From Methylotenera sp. (GTDB lineage Bacteria > Pseudomonadota > Gammaproteobacteria > Burkholderiales > Methylophilaceae), in NCBI GenBank assembly GCA_005791685.1, contig SXVG01000125.1:1-7561 (forward strand): a DNA stretch of 7,561 nucleotides, in the 5' to 3' direction. Position 1 is the first letter of the stretch. Every line of letters begins with the position of its first letter. A program made the position numbers and the translations under genes. The notes under the pieces were generated by a model, which was not told where the DNA came from, did no database searches, and saw only the letters and a list, made by a program, of their open reading frames with translations. Of the stretch, positions 6,364-7,561 are shown piece by piece.

Positions 6364-7203
6364 TTATAGTTGGGGAAAATAGCGTACCGGTAACGGGTGC
6401 AATACGTGCAAGTGGGCCAAGCACCGTTCGCGCCATTCATCCAATTGTTGCACGCTTAAGTTGTGTAATTCCGGTTCTAGCAAAGGTCGGTCGCCATTCA
6501 GCACCAAGCCTATGTCTTGCACCGCTACTTGGGTTTTGGCAATGTAGTAGACAAAGTGCTTAAACACCTTTTTATCCAGCAAATTCACCGTGCGATAGAT
6601 GAGCTGCGGCAGATTAACCCCACGTAACACCCCATCCCAAAAGGCTAAGCGCTTTAAGGCGGTCAGCGTGACCGTTTCACTGCATCTAAATTGCAGTGAA
6701 ATGAATTTAGTCAAACACGCTTGATGTTGGGTCAGTAAGCGTCGTGGTGAAGTGTTAATGAGTGGCGCTAAATGGGCATCCATGGCCCATTCTGAGGTGA
6801 TATGGGTAAGGATTTCGTTCTTGAACCACTTGGCCTCATGGGCAGGCACAAAGTGGTTGTGGGCAATCACGTCCACGTACAAATGGCTGACGTAGCCTAT
6901 GGCGATGGCGGTTTCTTGCTCGGTTTGGGCGGACAGCATCATTTGTTGGGCATTTTCCCATAAATGCGTGTGCCTAAACCTGGGGCTGACAATGGCCAAA
7001 TCCGGCAAGCAGGCACCGGCCATGACTAAATCGGGAAATTTTTTGATGGCGGCTTGTAAGCGTGGGTCCAGCAAGGGCATGGCCCATAGCAGGGATTGGG
7101 CAAAGTACAAATGCGTGACCAAGCCCCAAGCGTTAGCGTCTACGGAATACAGGCAGCAGGGTAGCCACCAATAGCATTTGTGCAGGATGTTAGCGAATTT
7201 CAT
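6364..7203 (-). CDS. Secreted zinc-dependent phospholipase C / S1-P1 nuclease-like metalloenzyme
   Basis: Product of 279 residues. A short hydrophobic N-terminus (YWWLPCCLYS) and an AxA site (A23-N-A25) predict signal-peptide cleavage that leaves Trp26 as the mature N-terminus. In Bacillus cereus phospholipase C and in S1/P1 nucleases the mature N-terminal Trp is itself a zinc ligand, and the other ligands have counterparts here: His31 (mature 6, as in P1), Asp68 in GACLPD, His78 or His80, His107-x3-Asp111-x5-His117, and His134-x3-Glu138. The H-x3-D-x5-H spacing equals that in both families; H-x3-E is as in phospholipase C. It therefore probably has a trinuclear zinc site and cleaves phosphodiesters outside the cytosol. 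Phospholipid is the favoured substrate, nucleic acid the alternative. Pho half-sites directly upstream suggest phosphate-starvation control. The only in-frame ATG before the signal peptide is 7203; its ribosome site is weak (AGG only 2 bases away). Confidence 0.83.
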   Translation of the reverse strand: MKFANILHKCYWWLPCCLYSVDANAWGLVTHLYFAQSLLWAMPLLDPRLQAAIKKFPDLVMAGACLPDLAIVSPRFRHTHLWENAQQMMLSAQTEQETAIAIGYVSHLYVDVIAHNHFVPAHEAKWFKNEILTHITSEWAMDAHLAPLINTSPRRLLTQHQACLTKFISLQFRCSETVTLTALKRLAFWDGVLRGVNLPQLIYRTVNLLDKKVFKHFVYYIAKTQVAVQDIGLVLNGDRPLLEPELHNLSVQQLDEWRERCLAHLHVLHPLPVRYFPQL

Positions 7204-7226
7204 AGCCTGTAATGTGACGCTTGCAC

Positions 7227-7266
7227 ATGAAAAAATAGTGACAAAACCATGATAATTTCGTGACGG
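7227..7266 (-). promoter_or_regulatory. Tandem Pho box (four 11-bp-spaced half-sites) upstream of the phospholipase-like gene
   Basis: Read on the minus strand, four 7-mers start exactly 11 bases apart: CCGTCAC (7266-7260), TTATCAT (7255-7249), TTGTCAC (7244-7238) and TTTTCAT (7233-7227). A fifth, GCGTCAC (7220-7214), is out of register by 2 bases. TATTTT at 7237-7232 follows the second half-site by 11 bases and could be the -10, giving a leader of roughly 22 bases; CACATT at 7216-7211 is a weaker alternative. Likely a PhoB-activated promoter. Confidence 0.8.
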
Positions 7267-7276
7267 GATTTAATTG

Positions 7277-7310
7277 AATTCATTAAAGTGTCATATTTTG
7301 CCGTTATCGT
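7277..7310 (+). promoter_or_regulatory. Pho box and -10 element of the glycosyltransferase gene
   Basis: AATTCAT at 7277-7283 and GTGTCAT at 7288-7294 are 11 bases apart with a TAAA spacer. Ten bases after the second half-site comes TATCGT (7305-7310), a 4/6 match to TATAAT; the E. coli phoA promoter also has 10 bases between its Pho box and -10. Transcription would start near 7317, about 32 bases before the ATG. It lies back to back with the Pho box of the divergent phospholipase-like gene. Confidence 0.68.
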
Positions 7311-7348
7311 GCTAGCTAGAAACGCAGGACCTAACACTTAGGATAGGC

Positions 7349-7561
7349 ATGGCCACCATGAGCAAGCAGAGCATTCCTCCCCAACCATTAAAAATTTTAT
7401 TCCTATCGGATGTGTATTTCCCGCGCATCAACGGCGTATCGACTTCCATACGCACTTTTGTCGCGCAGTTGCAAAGCTTAGGCCACACCGTGCATTTAAT
7501 GGCCCCTGACTATGCGTGCCGTACAGAAGACGAGGCTTGGATCAAGCGTGTGCCAGCACGC
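7349..7561 (+). CDS. GT4-type glycosyltransferase, N-terminal fragment (runs off window)
   Basis: Only the first 71 codons are in the window and the frame is open at its end. After a short polar leader, LKILFLSDVYFPRINGVSTS (residues 14-33) and LQSLGHTVHLMAPDY (41-55) form the first Rossmann strand and glycine loop of a GT-B glycosyltransferase. The FPRxNGVSxSI...LGHxVxxxAPDY pattern is that of family GT4 members such as the diacylglycerol and phosphatidylinositol glycosyltransferases; the acceptor cannot be fixed from this fragment, and the nucleotide-sugar site lies beyond the window. The ATG at 7349 has AGGA at 7340-7343 with 5-base spacing; an in-frame ATG at 7358 is a less well placed alternative. 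Divergent from the phospholipase-like gene, with a Pho box on its own strand. If it glycosylates diacylglycerol it would complete a phosphorus-free lipid pathway. Confidence 0.85.
   Translation, partial: MATMSKQSIPPQPLKILFLSDVYFPRINGVSTSIRTFVAQLQSLGHTVHLMAPDYACRTEDEAWIKRVPAR

Noticed and set aside
6299..6436. Upstream extension of the antitoxin frame to 6436
   Set aside because: It overlaps the 3' end of the phospholipase-like gene, and the ATG at 6298 has a good AGGAG site and begins the conserved ribbon-helix-helix strand.

Overview
The window looks like a chromosomal segment of a betaproteobacterium, most likely from the Nitrosomonadales/Methylophilaceae side. The basis is the FtsH sequence, whose PRGWALGLTWQLPE stretch has the tryptophan form that I associate with betaproteobacteria where E. 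coli has PRGRALGVTFFLPE, and the gene order ftsH-folP-glmM, which is common in proteobacteria. The genus is not decidable by eye.

Layout. Bases 1-3515 are conserved housekeeping: the 3' two thirds of ftsH, a strong intrinsic terminator, then a folP-glmM pair that appears to have its own promoter. Bases 3516-7561 are more interesting. A PAP2-family membrane phosphatase (3669-4205, +), a secreted zinc-dependent phospholipase C/nuclease-like enzyme (6364-7203, -) and the start of a GT4 glycosyltransferase (7349 to the window end, +) each have, directly upstream, 7-mer half-sites of the form NNNTCAT/C repeated exactly every 11 bp. This is the architecture of PhoB boxes. The PAP2 and phospholipase genes each have four half-sites in register. 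The glycosyltransferase has one two-half-site box, followed after 10 bp by a TATAAT-like hexamer, the same geometry as E. coli phoA.

Inserted between the convergent PAP2 and phospholipase genes is a toxin-type block (about 4206-6363). It holds a stand-alone Fic AMP-transferase with its own inhibitory helix and a C-terminal winged-helix-like region, preceded by a 12-bp tandem repeat array, and a RelE/RelB-type toxin-antitoxin operon on the minus strand. This block has no obvious functional relation to its flanks and its intergenic parts are visibly AT-rich.

How the genes may work together. The three Pho-box genes could form a phosphate-starvation membrane-lipid remodelling module: a phospholipase C releases diacylglycerol from phospholipid, PAP2 removes phosphate from phosphatidate or a related lipid, and the glycosyltransferase puts sugar on diacylglycerol to make a phosphorus-free lipid. 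This resembles the known PlcP/Agt pathway in logic but uses a different phospholipase family. That assignment is inference; the Pho-box periodicity and the enzyme motifs are seen directly.
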